This document shows positions 54,817 through 62,904 of a stretch of DNA of 64,000 bases, piece by piece. The notes beneath the pieces were generated by a model. It worked only from the letters and a program-made list of their open reading frames with translations. It was not told the origin of the DNA and did not search any database. A program made the position numbers and the translations under genes. Source of the stretch: Legionella_C sp048541585 (GTDB lineage Bacteria > Pseudomonadota > Gammaproteobacteria > Legionellales > Legionellaceae); the NCBI RefSeq assembly GCF_048541585.1, contig NZ_CP183307.1:16405-80404 (forward strand). The letters run 5' to 3'. The number at the start of each line of letters is the position of its first letter. The first letter of the stretch is position 1.

Positions 54817-54851
54817 TACTAAGTTGGCAAAGTGCTGTTACCAACTTAGTA
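54817..54851. repeat. 11-bp stem-loop in the left end of the IS1111-type element
   Basis: TACTAAGTTGG (54817-54827) and CCAACTTAGTA (54841-54851) pair perfectly around a 13-base loop, between the left repeat and the transposase ribosome site. Copy 2 carries the same structure. It could shield the transposase start from read-through transcripts or be an RNA element of the IS. Structure seen directly; role inferred. Confidence 0.6.
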
Positions 54852-54891
54852 TTTGAATTGGAAAATTTGAAAATAAGTGGGAGGTTCAAGA

Positions 54892-55923
54892 ATGAATATT
54901 AGCGTATTAGGGGTAGACATAGCCAAGAGTATTTTTCAATTACATGGTGTTGATCGTTCTGGTAAGTGCTTATTAAAACAAAGGATTGCACGAGAAAAGT
55001 TATCTGCCTATGTGGCTAATTTACCCTTGTGTACTATTGTTATGGAATCGTGTGGGGGAGCCAATTACTGGGCTCGTGTATTTCAGCGCCATGGCCATCG
55101 TGTAAAATTAATTAGTCCACAATTTGTTAAACCCTTTGTGAAAACCAATAAGAATGATGCCAATGATGCAGAAGGGATTGTAGAAGCAGCGAGCCGCCCA
55201 TCCATGCACTTTGTACCGATTAAGCAAGTAGAACAACAAGATATTCAATCCTTGCATCGAGTACGCAGTCGATTAGTTAAGAATAGGACCGCACTAATCA
55301 ATGAGATTCGAGGATTAAATTTAGAATATGGACTAGCAATTCCACAAGGGGCATTGAAAGTTAAAAGCCACTTACGCGCAATTATTGATAATAAAGAAAA
55401 TGAGTTAACTGACTCCTCCCGTGAATTGATGCAAGACCTTTATGATGAATTAATTGAGCTGGAAGACAGGCTTAAAAAAATAGAAAAGAAAGTGAAACTT
55501 GTTTGTAAGGAAAATGACTCATGCAGGCGTCTTTTATCTATTCCAGGCATTGGTGAATTAACCGCAACTGCACTTGTTGCCGCAATCCCAAATGCCAATG
55601 AATTTAAAAATGGCCGCCATATGGCAGCTTGGTTAGGATTAGTGCCTCGACAGTTATCAAGCGGTAATAAACAAGTGTTATTAGGGATTAGTAAGCGAGG
55701 GGATAGATATTTACGTACTTTATTAATTCATGGCGCAAGAGCCGCACTTTGTCGGTGCAAGAATAGCGACAGTCAATATGGCCAATGGGTAACTCGCAAG
55801 AAAGAGACACTTAGTCTTAATAAAGCGGCTGTAGCGCTGGCTAATAAAAATGCACGAATTATTTGGTCACTATTGAAAACCGGTCATGAATTTAATAGCA
55901 ATCGACAAAAGGCAGCTGCTTAA
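54892..55923 (+). CDS. IS110-family DEDD transposase (IS1111 group)
   Basis: 343 residues from ATG 54892, with GGGAGG 8-13 bases upstream. N-terminal DEDD/RuvC-like domain: VLGVDIAKSIFQLHGVD (D at 8), IVMESCGGANYWAR (E near 60), KTNKNDANDAEGIVEA (D near 100). The C-terminal Tnp20 domain has RRLLSIPGIGELTATALVAAI, GRHMAAWLGLVPRQLSSGNK (the family's catalytic serine is expected in SSG) and GDRYLRTLLIHGARAAL. IS110 transposases act with a guide RNA to insert into specific sites. This copy is complete. Confidence 0.96.
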   Translation: MNISVLGVDIAKSIFQLHGVDRSGKCLLKQRIAREKLSAYVANLPLCTIVMESCGGANYWARVFQRHGHRVKLISPQFVKPFVKTNKNDANDAEGIVEAASRPSMHFVPIKQVEQQDIQSLHRVRSRLVKNRTALINEIRGLNLEYGLAIPQGALKVKSHLRAIIDNKENELTDSSRELMQDLYDELIELEDRLKKIEKKVKLVCKENDSCRRLLSIPGIGELTATALVAAIPNANEFKNGRHMAAWLGLVPRQLSSGNKQVLLGISKRGDRYLRTLLIHGARAALCRCKNSDSQYGQWVTRKKETLSLNKAAVALANKNARIIWSLLKTGHEFNSNRQKAAA

Positions 55924-56175
55924 TACGCCATATTAGCAGCCCAAATTAACATTAATGATAAATATCACTAGTTTGCTTTAGTTGATTTTGATGATGGTTG
56001 ATAGGTTAGACCAACTCTTTGAAAACCTGGTTTGCAACACGGTACTTCGATGCCGCGGCGGTGATAAGGACAAAGAGTGCGGATTTTACATCAGAGCGCA
56101 AGCTTCGCTTCGACGCTGAATATATGACTGCAACTTAAAAAACCTATTATATCGTTATAAATTAACTTGCAATAA
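55924..56175 (+). ncRNA. Candidate bridge/seek RNA in the right end of IS1111-type copy 1
   Basis: The 250 bases between the transposase stop and the right repeat hold no gene, but are much richer in GC and in paired segments than the surrounding DNA. CTCTTTG and CAAAGAG (about 56030-56093) can close a hairpin of about 50 bases. GTTG/CAAC and a GCTTCG-rich hairpin (about 56095-56125) lie beside it. In the IS1111 group the guide RNA is known to lie at this side of the transposase gene. The prediction rests on element type and position; the RNA was not seen. Confidence 0.45.
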
Positions 56176-56180
56176 GGGAT

Positions 56181-56544
56181 GGTTCATATATGTTGCAAAA
56201 ATATGGTTGTATACTAAGCGTTTTAGCTGGTTTATTCTATGAGTTCTAAAAATCCATCAGATTTCAAATGAATTAAATACCGCAACAATCGACTGGAAGC
56301 CGATCATGGTAAGCTTAAACGGCTCATCATCCGCCCTTGGGCTTCCAATCGATGAAAACCGCTTATGCTATGATTAAGGGTTTTGAAATCATGCGCATGT
56401 CTAGAAAGGGACAATTTAATATCTGGATGTATGGTACTAGGAATGAGGTGTCGTTCATCAATGAACTGTTTGATGTTTATAGCTGAGATCTACCTAGAAT
56501 TTAACTTTTCTTAGCTTTGATAGTTTTTGCAACATATATGAACC
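56181..56544 (+). mobile_element. IS6-family relic in the centre of the inverted repeat
   Basis: A 364-bp remnant with the terminal inverted repeats GGTTCATATATGTTGCAAAA (left, 56181 on) and its complement ending GAACC (right, to 56544). The TGTTGCAAA core is typical of IS6/IS26-type ends. Inside are YRNNRLEADHGKLKRLIIRP and, in a second frame, MKTAYAMIKGFEIMRMSRKGQFNIWMYGTRNEV to VYS with a TGA stop at about 56487. This is the C-terminal end of an IS6 transposase (the V/IxxDHxxIKRxxxP and GFxSxxxAxxTIxGxExMxxxxKGQ motifs). About 400 bases of the element, with most of its DDE domain, are missing. The outer repeat bases overlap the right ends of the IS1111-type elements. Confidence 0.75.
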
Positions 56545-57930
56545 ATCCCTTATTGCAAGTTAATTTATAACGATATAATAGGTTTTTTAAGTTGCAGTCA
56601 TATATTCAGCGTCGAAGCGAAGCTTGCGCTCTGATGTAAAATCCGCACTCTTTGTCCTTATCACCGCCGCGGCATCGAAGTACCGTGTTGCAAACCAGGT
56701 TTTCAAAGAGTTGGTCTAACCTATCAACCATCATCAAAATCAACTAAAGCAAACTAGTGATATTTATCATTAATGTTAATTTGGGCTGCTAATATGGCGT
56801 ATTAAGCAGCTGCCTTTTGTCGATTGCTATTAAATTCATGACCGGTTTTCAATAGTGACCAAATAATTCGTGCATTTTTATTAGCCAGCGCTACAGCCGC
56901 TTTATTAAGACTAAGTGTCTCTTTCTTGCGAGTTACCCATTGGCCATATTGACTGTCGCTATTCTTGCACCGACAAAGTGCGGCTCTTGCGCCATGAATT
57001 AATAAAGTACGTAAATATCTATCCCCTCGCTTACTAATCCCTAATAACACTTGTTTATTACCGCTTGATAACTGTCGAGGCACTAATCCTAACCAAGCTG
57101 CCATATGGCGGCCATTTTTAAATTCATTGGCATTTGGGATTGCGGCAACAAGTGCAGTTGCGGTTAATTCACCAATGCCTGGAATAGATAAAAGACGCCT
57201 GCATGAGTCATTTTCCTTACAAACAAGTTTCACTTTCTTTCTATTTTTTTAAGCCTGTCTTCCAGCTCAATTAATTCATCATAAAGGTCTTGCATCAATT
57301 CACGGGAGGAGTCAGTTAACTCATTTTCTTTATTATCAATAATTGCGCGTAAGTGGCTTTTAACTTTCAATGCCCCTTGTGGAATTGCTAGTCCATATTC
57401 TAAATTTAATCCTCGAATCTCATTGATTAGTGCGGTCCTATTCTTAACTAATCGACTGCGTACTCGATGCAAGGATTGAATATCTTGTTGTTCTACTTGC
57501 TTAATCGGTACAAAGTGCATGGATGGGCGGCTCGCTGCTTCTACAATCCCTTCTGCATCATTGGCATCATTCTTATTGGTTTTCACAAAGGGTTTAACAA
57601 ATTGTGGACTAATTAATTTTACACGATGGCCATGGCGCTGAAATACACGAGCCCAGTAATTGGCTCCCCCACACGATTCCATAACAATAGTACACAAGGG
57701 TAAATTAGCCACATAGGCAGATAACTTTTCTCGTGCAATCCTTTGTTTTAATAAGCACTTACCAGAACGATCAACACCATGTAATTGAAAAATACTCTTG
57801 GCTATGTCTACCCCTAATACGCTAATATTCATTCTTGAACCTCCCACTTATTTTCAAATTTTCCAATTCAAATACTAAGTTGGTAACAGCACTTTGCCAA
57901 CTTAGTAGGTGGGATGGTTCATTACATTAC
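56535..57930 (-). mobile_element. IS1111-type element, copy 2 (inverted, frameshifted transposase)
   Basis: The mirror image of copy 1: sub-terminal repeats ATGAACCATCCC at 56538-56549 and GGGATGGTTCAT at 57911-57922. The similarity ends on the outside at 57930. By reading, I found one difference over the arm: GAAAAG in copy 1 corresponds to GAAAG here. It faces copy 1 across the IS6 relic. Two elements in the same place and opposite orientation with nearly identical sequence suggests very recent events. Confidence 0.85.
56802..57832 (-). pseudogene. IS110-family transposase of copy 2, frameshifted by one A
   Basis: From ATG 57832 (minus strand) the first frame follows copy 1 exactly to DRLKKIE, then reads RK and stops near 57230. 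The second frame continues from VKLVCKENDSCRR to 56802, identical to copy 1. One A is missing from the run after ATAG at about 57236-57240. The catalytic DEDD domain is in the first piece and the Tnp20 domain in the second. If the change is real, copy 2 depends on copy 1 for movement. If it is an assembly error, both are active. Confidence 0.85.
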
Positions 57931-58073
57931 GGCCTTTTTTAATTTAACTCCTAATTTAGTAAATCATATTTGGGAAGTAAAATCAGATCTTTAAGCGAAT
58001 AACCAATCATGTTAATTATTGCTTAATCTAAATGATTATATAATATACAGATATAGCTATTCGGATATAATCT

Positions 58074-59195
58074 ATGGCATCAACTAAAACTGAATTAAAT
58101 TCAGGTAGAACTGTAGAAGATTTTTCAATACCACCTCCTACTCCAGAAATGATTGCTCATGCTGCCTGTAGTTACTCTAGAAATTTTATATTAAAAGGGG
58201 TGACTCAACTTGTTAATAACACTTACGATAAATCACAAAGGTTCTCTCTTGCCAGAGCTATAATAGATTTAAGAAAGTTATCTAATGAATATCCTGAATC
58301 TAGTTTAGAAATTAATGCGGAATATCACAAATTTCATCGCACAGTTGAGTTATGCAAAAAATTCTCACTTGGTAGTTGTTATGAGCTGGCTCTTATGGCA
58401 CTTGACTATGTACTACGTTATGCGCCTCCTTCCGTTAATGCAGAAGTGTATTATATTAAAGGAGGTGACCATGCCTTTTTAGTAGTAGGTAGGAAAATGA
58501 ATAGCAACCCAAATAAACCTGAGACCTGGGGGAAGGAAGCTTATATTTGTGACCCATGGTCAAATAAAGTTTATCCTGCTTCTGAATACCTTTCTCAAAC
58601 AAAAAACTATTTTATATCGCGAAAAGAAGATGGGGATTACTCTAACCACATAGAGGACTTTGATAAACACCGGCATAAATTAAGCCCTATATCTTTACAA
58701 AACGCAGAATATTTGAGAAAAACACAATTACAACCCCATCTCAATAAAATCGTTCAGCTCTTTCAAAAACGAATGAAAGCTATTCTTAAAGCATTAGAAA
58801 AATTAGAAACTAATTTAAAAGCTATTATGCAGCGGCTTGATGAGAAATATCCTAACGATCCTCAGAAAAAAGAGATAATAGAAAAAATGATGGTTAAACT
58901 ACATGCAACCGTTGAAAAGATAAGGGTTGATATTAAGAAAGATTATACAACACTACCCTATGATACTTTGCGTTCGAATTTAGAACGCTTATCTAAAGAA
59001 AGTCTTTCTTCTTTTCAAAAAGCTGTTCATGTAAGCGAAGCACATAAAGCAGTCCTAATGAAATATAATCATGAAAAATCCTATGCTACAAAGTTCTTAC
59101 GTTTTTTAAATATTAAGCCGAAAACAGCAAGGGATACACATGATGCATTAAAAGAAGCTCAGGAGTCAGTAGTAAAAATATCAGGGAAGAATTAA
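58074..59195 (+). CDS. Candidate effector with papain-like Cys-His-Asp triad
   Basis: 373 residues without signal peptide. The segment SLGSCYELALMALDY (C102), IKGGDHAFLVVGR (H133) and AYICDPWSNKVYPASEY (D160) lines up as the triad of papain-like (YopT/transglutaminase-like) enzymes: C in a helix after GS, DHAFLV and CDPW. The C-terminal half (about 210-365) is a long charged coiled coil (LQPHLNKIVQLFQKRMKAILKALEKLE). Enzymes of this plan are frequent among Legionella and Coxiella type IV effectors and act as proteases or amidases in the host. Here it follows the IS1111 pair and precedes a second triad protein. The assignment is by pattern, not by a named family. Confidence 0.65.
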   Translation: MASTKTELNSGRTVEDFSIPPPTPEMIAHAACSYSRNFILKGVTQLVNNTYDKSQRFSLARAIIDLRKLSNEYPESSLEINAEYHKFHRTVELCKKFSLGSCYELALMALDYVLRYAPPSVNAEVYYIKGGDHAFLVVGRKMNSNPNKPETWGKEAYICDPWSNKVYPASEYLSQTKNYFISRKEDGDYSNHIEDFDKHRHKLSPISLQNAEYLRKTQLQPHLNKIVQLFQKRMKAILKALEKLETNLKAIMQRLDEKYPNDPQKKEIIEKMMVKLHATVEKIRVDIKKDYTTLPYDTLRSNLERLSKESLSSFQKAVHVSEAHKAVLMKYNHEKSYATKFLRFLNIKPKTARDTHDALKEAQESVVKISGKN

Positions 59196-59491
59196 CAATT
59201 CTAATTTTATATTATTTGCAATGGAGCCGATTAACGGTCCATCAAGGATGTTTTAGACCCGGATGGCCCTTAAACAGTCTCGAAAAACGACCGTTTTTAT
59301 ATTCAATCCTTAAAAGTTATCACTTTAAAATAGTCTTATTACAATCGCTTGATTTTTCTAAACGCATAGGTATTACCACAATAACCTACTAATACTATAA
59401 TTTTATTTCTGCCCCCTCACCCTTGTTAATTTAACCTTAATAATTAAATGTTACCCTCTGTGATCCAAAATATACCCATTTGTAATGTAGT
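59196..59491. other. Intergenic region before the ankyrin gene
   Basis: No gene. AACGGTC (about 59231-59238) and GACCGTT (about 59287-59294) form a perfect 7-bp repeat with a long loop, possibly an end of a lost element. T-runs follow. The promoter of the ankyrin gene must lie here. Confidence 0.35.
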
Positions 59492-62275
59492 ATGACAAAA
59501 GTAACCCATCAAGACTTAATAATATTAGGCAAAACACTTGGTTATAACAATATAAATAAAGGGGTATGCCGTGGGTTTAGCTGCATGTGGGCGCAAGCTG
59601 TATTGGCTGGTGATGAAACTAGTTTTTTTAACAGGCTTGAATTGATAGGCTCTTATCATCGCAACTTTGATCAATTAAAGCGAGACATTGACCAAGTTAA
59701 AGCACAGGTAAAAGCACGTGCCGTACTTGATGAACGCGCTAAAGCCTTACTGCAAATCCTTGCTTTTTTTGATGGCATAGCACTTTATTTAACTCCAACA
59801 AATTATAGAGACTTATTTTCCGGTCGTTATGTTTCTCAATTGAATTTAACCACCATTTATCCTATTACTCAGCCTGAACAACTTAAGCAGGCTGAACTTG
59901 AAGTCTTGCTTAATAAGCCCTTTGTGTTTAAATCATATGAATTAACACTTTACTTAATAGAGATAGACAACTTATTAAGTCAGGCTCCTTTAAGATATCC
60001 AATCTTATTAGGTAATAATAATCATAGCGTTTGTCTAACGTATGACAAAGAAACAGAAATGTGGGATTACCTCGATACCAATGATTTTGCGAGCTACCCT
60101 TCCCATCCTCACTATATACGCAAACTCAGTTGCGCCGAAACCGTTGCCAGTATCTTTAATTCTTTAGACGGCGATAGCCATGTGGCTTTAGAAATAACCT
60201 TGCTTACAGCAAGCAACCGTAAGTCAGTAACGCTAAAAGAAGAGCTTGCAAAGCTTGACAAGCAATACGACGTTATCTCACCGGAGTTAGCAATTCGATA
60301 TAATAAATGGGGTACAGGCTTATTACACCTTGCATGTTACGGTGGCCACCAAACAATGGTGCAAACCTTGTTACAGTACCCAGAAACTGCAGTTAATCAA
60401 AAAGAAAGAAAAAATGGTACCACACCCCTTTATAGAGCTTGCCAAAATGGCCATCAAGAGATAGTTGACATCTTATTAAAATACGGGCAGATTGCAGTTA
60501 ACCAAGCAGATAATAATGGTGTCACACCCCTTTATGGCGCTTGCTTCCATGGCCATCAAGGGACGGTAGACATCTTATTAAAACACCAACAGATTGCAGT
60601 TAACCAAGCAGATAATAAGGGTATCACACCCCTTCATAGCGCTTGCCAGAATGGCCATCAAGAGACGGTAGAGATCTTATTAAAACACCAACAGATTGCA
60701 GTTAATCAAGCAGATAATAAGGGTATCACACCCCTTCATAGCGTTTGCCAGAATGGCCATCAAGGGATAATAGAGATCTTATTAAAACACCAACAGATTG
60801 CAGTTAATCAACCAGCAAATGATGGTAGCACACCCCTTCATATCGCTTGCGAAAATGGACATAAAGAAACGGTAGACATCTTATTAAAACATCAACAGAT
60901 TGCCGTTAATCAAGCAAATAATAAGGGTGTCACACCACTTCATATCGCTTGCCAGAATGGCCATCAAGAGACGGTAGAGATCTTATTAAAACACCAACAG
61001 ATTGCAGTTAATCAGGCAGATAATGATGGTATCACACCCCTTCATAGCGCTTGCCAGAATGGCCATCAAGGGATAATAGAGATCTTATTAAAACACCAAC
61101 AGATTGCAGTTAATCAGGCAGATAATAAGGGTATCACGCCCCTTTATAGCGCTTGCGAAAATGGCCATCAAGGGATGGTGGATGTCTTAATAAAACACCA
61201 ACAGATTGCCGTTAATCAAGCAAATAATAAGGGTGTCACACCCCTTCATATCGCTTGCGAAAATGGCCATAAAGAAACGGTAGACATCTTATTAAAACAT
61301 CAACAGATTGCAGTTAATCAAGCAAATAATAAGGGTGTCACACCACTTCATGTCGCTTGCGAAAATGGCCATGAAGAAACGGTAGACATCTTATTAAAAC
61401 ACCAACAGATTGCGGTTAATCAAGTAGATAATGATGGTAGCACACCCCTTCATGTCGCTTGCGAAAATGGCCATGAAGAAACGGTAGAAATCTTATTAAA
61501 ACACCAACAGATTGCGGTTAATCAAGTAGATAATGATGGTAGCACACCCCTTCATATCGCTTGTATCATCGGCATTAAAGAAACGGTAGAGATCTTGTTA
61601 GGACACCAACAGATTGCGGTTAATCAAGCAGATAATAATGGTGCTACACCCCTACATATCGCTTGCGAAAATGGCTACCAAGAGACGGTGGATGTCTTAT
61701 TAAAACACCAGCAGATTAAGATTAATCAAGCAAATAATAATAGTAATACACCCCTTCATATCGCTTGTCACAATGGAAGAGACACCATTGTTGATTTGCT
61801 AGTCAACCGTGAAGAAATAGTAGTCGATGCCATAGGATTTCAAGGCTGCACACCACTACAAGTCGCTTGCTTATCACCTCATACGCATGATAAACCCACG
61901 ATATTTCAATCATTACTAAATAAACATGCAAGCCTTACTCATCAAAATGAGTTTGGCCAGTGCGCCCTAGACATTGCCCTTGCACAAAACAATGCTGCAG
62001 CAATAACCACCTTATTAACCTTTATCTATACCCACAAACTTAATACGGATTATCTGATGTCTAAGGCCTCTTTAAAAAGGGCCCTGGAGTGGTCAAGGCA
62101 GAGGTTGCCTGACGTTCATCACTACTTAGTGCAAAGCCAATTTAAACAACAAAACACCGCAGAGGGTAACCTGAAAAAACATAAAGTCTCTCAAGAAAGC
62201 ATTTTCTCAGCAAAGAAAAATAAGCTCAATAGCCCACTTGAACACTTAGAGCCGCCCAGACTTTTAAGATTTTAG
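59492..62275 (+). CDS. Ankyrin-repeat effector candidate with N-terminal cysteine-protease-like domain
   Basis: 927 residues, ATG 59492. The N-terminal domain (1-250) has GVCRGFSCMWAQAVL (C26), NNNHSVCLTYDKETEMWDYLDTND (H178 and D192 or D195), the Cys-His-Asp layout seen in type III/IV secreted papain-like proteins. Residues about 270-850 form a series of about 17 ankyrin units, mostly of 34 residues with a consensus D-N-x-G-x-TPLHxACxNGHxETVxILLKHQQIAVNQA. The C-terminal 75 residues are polar (QFKQQNTAEGNLKKHK). Ankyrin domains bind host proteins; such eukaryote-like domains are typical effectors in Legionella. No signal peptide was seen. The repeats are so alike at DNA level that copy number may vary. 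Confidence 0.88.
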   Translation: MTKVTHQDLIILGKTLGYNNINKGVCRGFSCMWAQAVLAGDETSFFNRLELIGSYHRNFDQLKRDIDQVKAQVKARAVLDERAKALLQILAFFDGIALYLTPTNYRDLFSGRYVSQLNLTTIYPITQPEQLKQAELEVLLNKPFVFKSYELTLYLIEIDNLLSQAPLRYPILLGNNNHSVCLTYDKETEMWDYLDTNDFASYPSHPHYIRKLSCAETVASIFNSLDGDSHVALEITLLTASNRKSVTLKEELAKLDKQYDVISPELAIRYNKWGTGLLHLACYGGHQTMVQTLLQYPETAVNQKERKNGTTPLYRACQNGHQEIVDILLKYGQIAVNQADNNGVTPLYGACFHGHQGTVDILLKHQQIAVNQADNKGITPLHSACQNGHQETVEILLKHQQIAVNQADNKGITPLHSVCQNGHQGIIEILLKHQQIAVNQPANDGSTPLHIACENGHKETVDILLKHQQIAVNQANNKGVTPLHIACQNGHQETVEILLKHQQIAVNQADNDGITPLHSACQNGHQGIIEILLKHQQIAVNQADNKGITPLYSACENGHQGMVDVLIKHQQIAVNQANNKGVTPLHIACENGHKETVDILLKHQQIAVNQANNKGVTPLHVACENGHEETVDILLKHQQIAVNQVDNDGSTPLHVACENGHEETVEILLKHQQIAVNQVDNDGSTPLHIACIIGIKETVEILLGHQQIAVNQADNNGATPLHIACENGYQETVDVLLKHQQIKINQANNNSNTPLHIACHNGRDTIVDLLVNREEIVVDAIGFQGCTPLQVACLSPHTHDKPTIFQSLLNKHASLTHQNEFGQCALDIALAQNNAAAITTLLTFIYTHKLNTDYLMSKASLKRALEWSRQRLPDVHHYLVQSQFKQQNTAEGNLKKHKVSQESIFSAKKNKLNSPLEHLEPPRLLRF
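60301..61860 (+). repeat. About 15 tandem 102-bp repeats in the ankyrin gene
   Basis: Within the ankyrin gene, units of 34 codons recur with strings such as ATCTTATTAAAACACCAACA and GCAGTTAATCAAGCAGATAA repeated almost word for word. Several neighbours differ at only a handful of bases. Such DNA identity, beyond what protein function needs, indicates recent tandem duplication or gene conversion and predicts copy-number variation and assembly collapse or expansion. Confidence 0.85.
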
Positions 62276-62639
62276 ATAATTGATTTAGCGTTAAAGGTCA
62301 AACCTAAGGGTTTTATAATTACTAATCTCAAGAAAGGACTGTTTCCGAGAATCTATATTTATTTATGCTATTGATGAACAAGGTAATATGTTTGATTTTT
62401 ATCTATCCCATTAACCTAATAGCAAAACTGCAAAATAATTTTTAAAAAAGCCTCAGAAATAACTCCACCTTCGTGTTTTTAATTTTTTAATGGCGTCGTT
62501 GTAAGCTGGATTTTTATCGTTATTAATAACACTAATATCGCAGGTCAGATTGTTCCTTATTAAATTTTTTTAGAAACCATTTCGCGACTTGGCCCTACAT
62601 CAATGGGGCAAGTAAAAATCAATGGTATTAGTACCGTCA
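62276..62639. other. Gene-free stretch after the ankyrin gene
   Basis: AT-rich with no supported gene. No strong terminator hairpin follows the ankyrin stop. Confidence 0.35.
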
Positions 62640-62745
62640 TCCATTTAAGGACTTAAAGTCATGCGTATGTTTTGAAAAAGATAATTTAATATTGAGATGC
62701 AGGCTAAGCGAAAGAAGTCTCTTTAACAATCAATTAGTTCACAGT
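62640..62745 (+). pseudogene. Weak IS6-type transposase C-terminal relic
   Basis: Frame GLKVMRMF, stop, KR, stop, FNIEMQAKRKKSLFNNQ (the last part after one frame change) parallels GFEIMRMSRKGQFNIWMYG... of the IS6 relic at 56.4 kb. Two stops and a frame change occur within 35 codons. No ends were identified. Identity rests on a short alignment by eye, so it is uncertain. Confidence 0.4.
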
Positions 62746-62904
62746 TACAGCTGAAATCTATCCTAAGTTTATGTTTATGCGACTTTCATAGCGTTTACAA
62801 CGATACCTAAAATTTACATTTAAATTATATTATAAACAAATTGTATATTTTTCTACCAAATCATGTTACTATGGAATTAGTTTTATGATGACCTGGTTTA
62901 ATAG

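Larger units (their letters stand above)
54794..56190 (+). mobile_element. IS110-family (IS1111-type) insertion sequence, copy 1 (intact)
   Basis: Bounded by 12-bp sub-terminal inverted repeats ATGAACCATCCC (54802-54813) and GGGATGGTTCAT (56176-56187). Sub-terminal repeats and a long 3' non-coding region are the marks of the IS1111 group of IS110. The outer ends are set by where the similarity with copy 2 stops (54794 on this side). It is one arm of an inverted repeat with copy 2 (56,535-57,930); the two differ by one base over about 1.4 kb. It carries one transposase gene plus non-coding ends. The exact ends and the core dinucleotide were not determined. Confidence 0.85.

Noticed and set aside
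60301..61860. CRISPR-like array because of regular repeats
   Set aside because: The 102-bp repeats are codons of ankyrin units in a single open frame, with no spacers.
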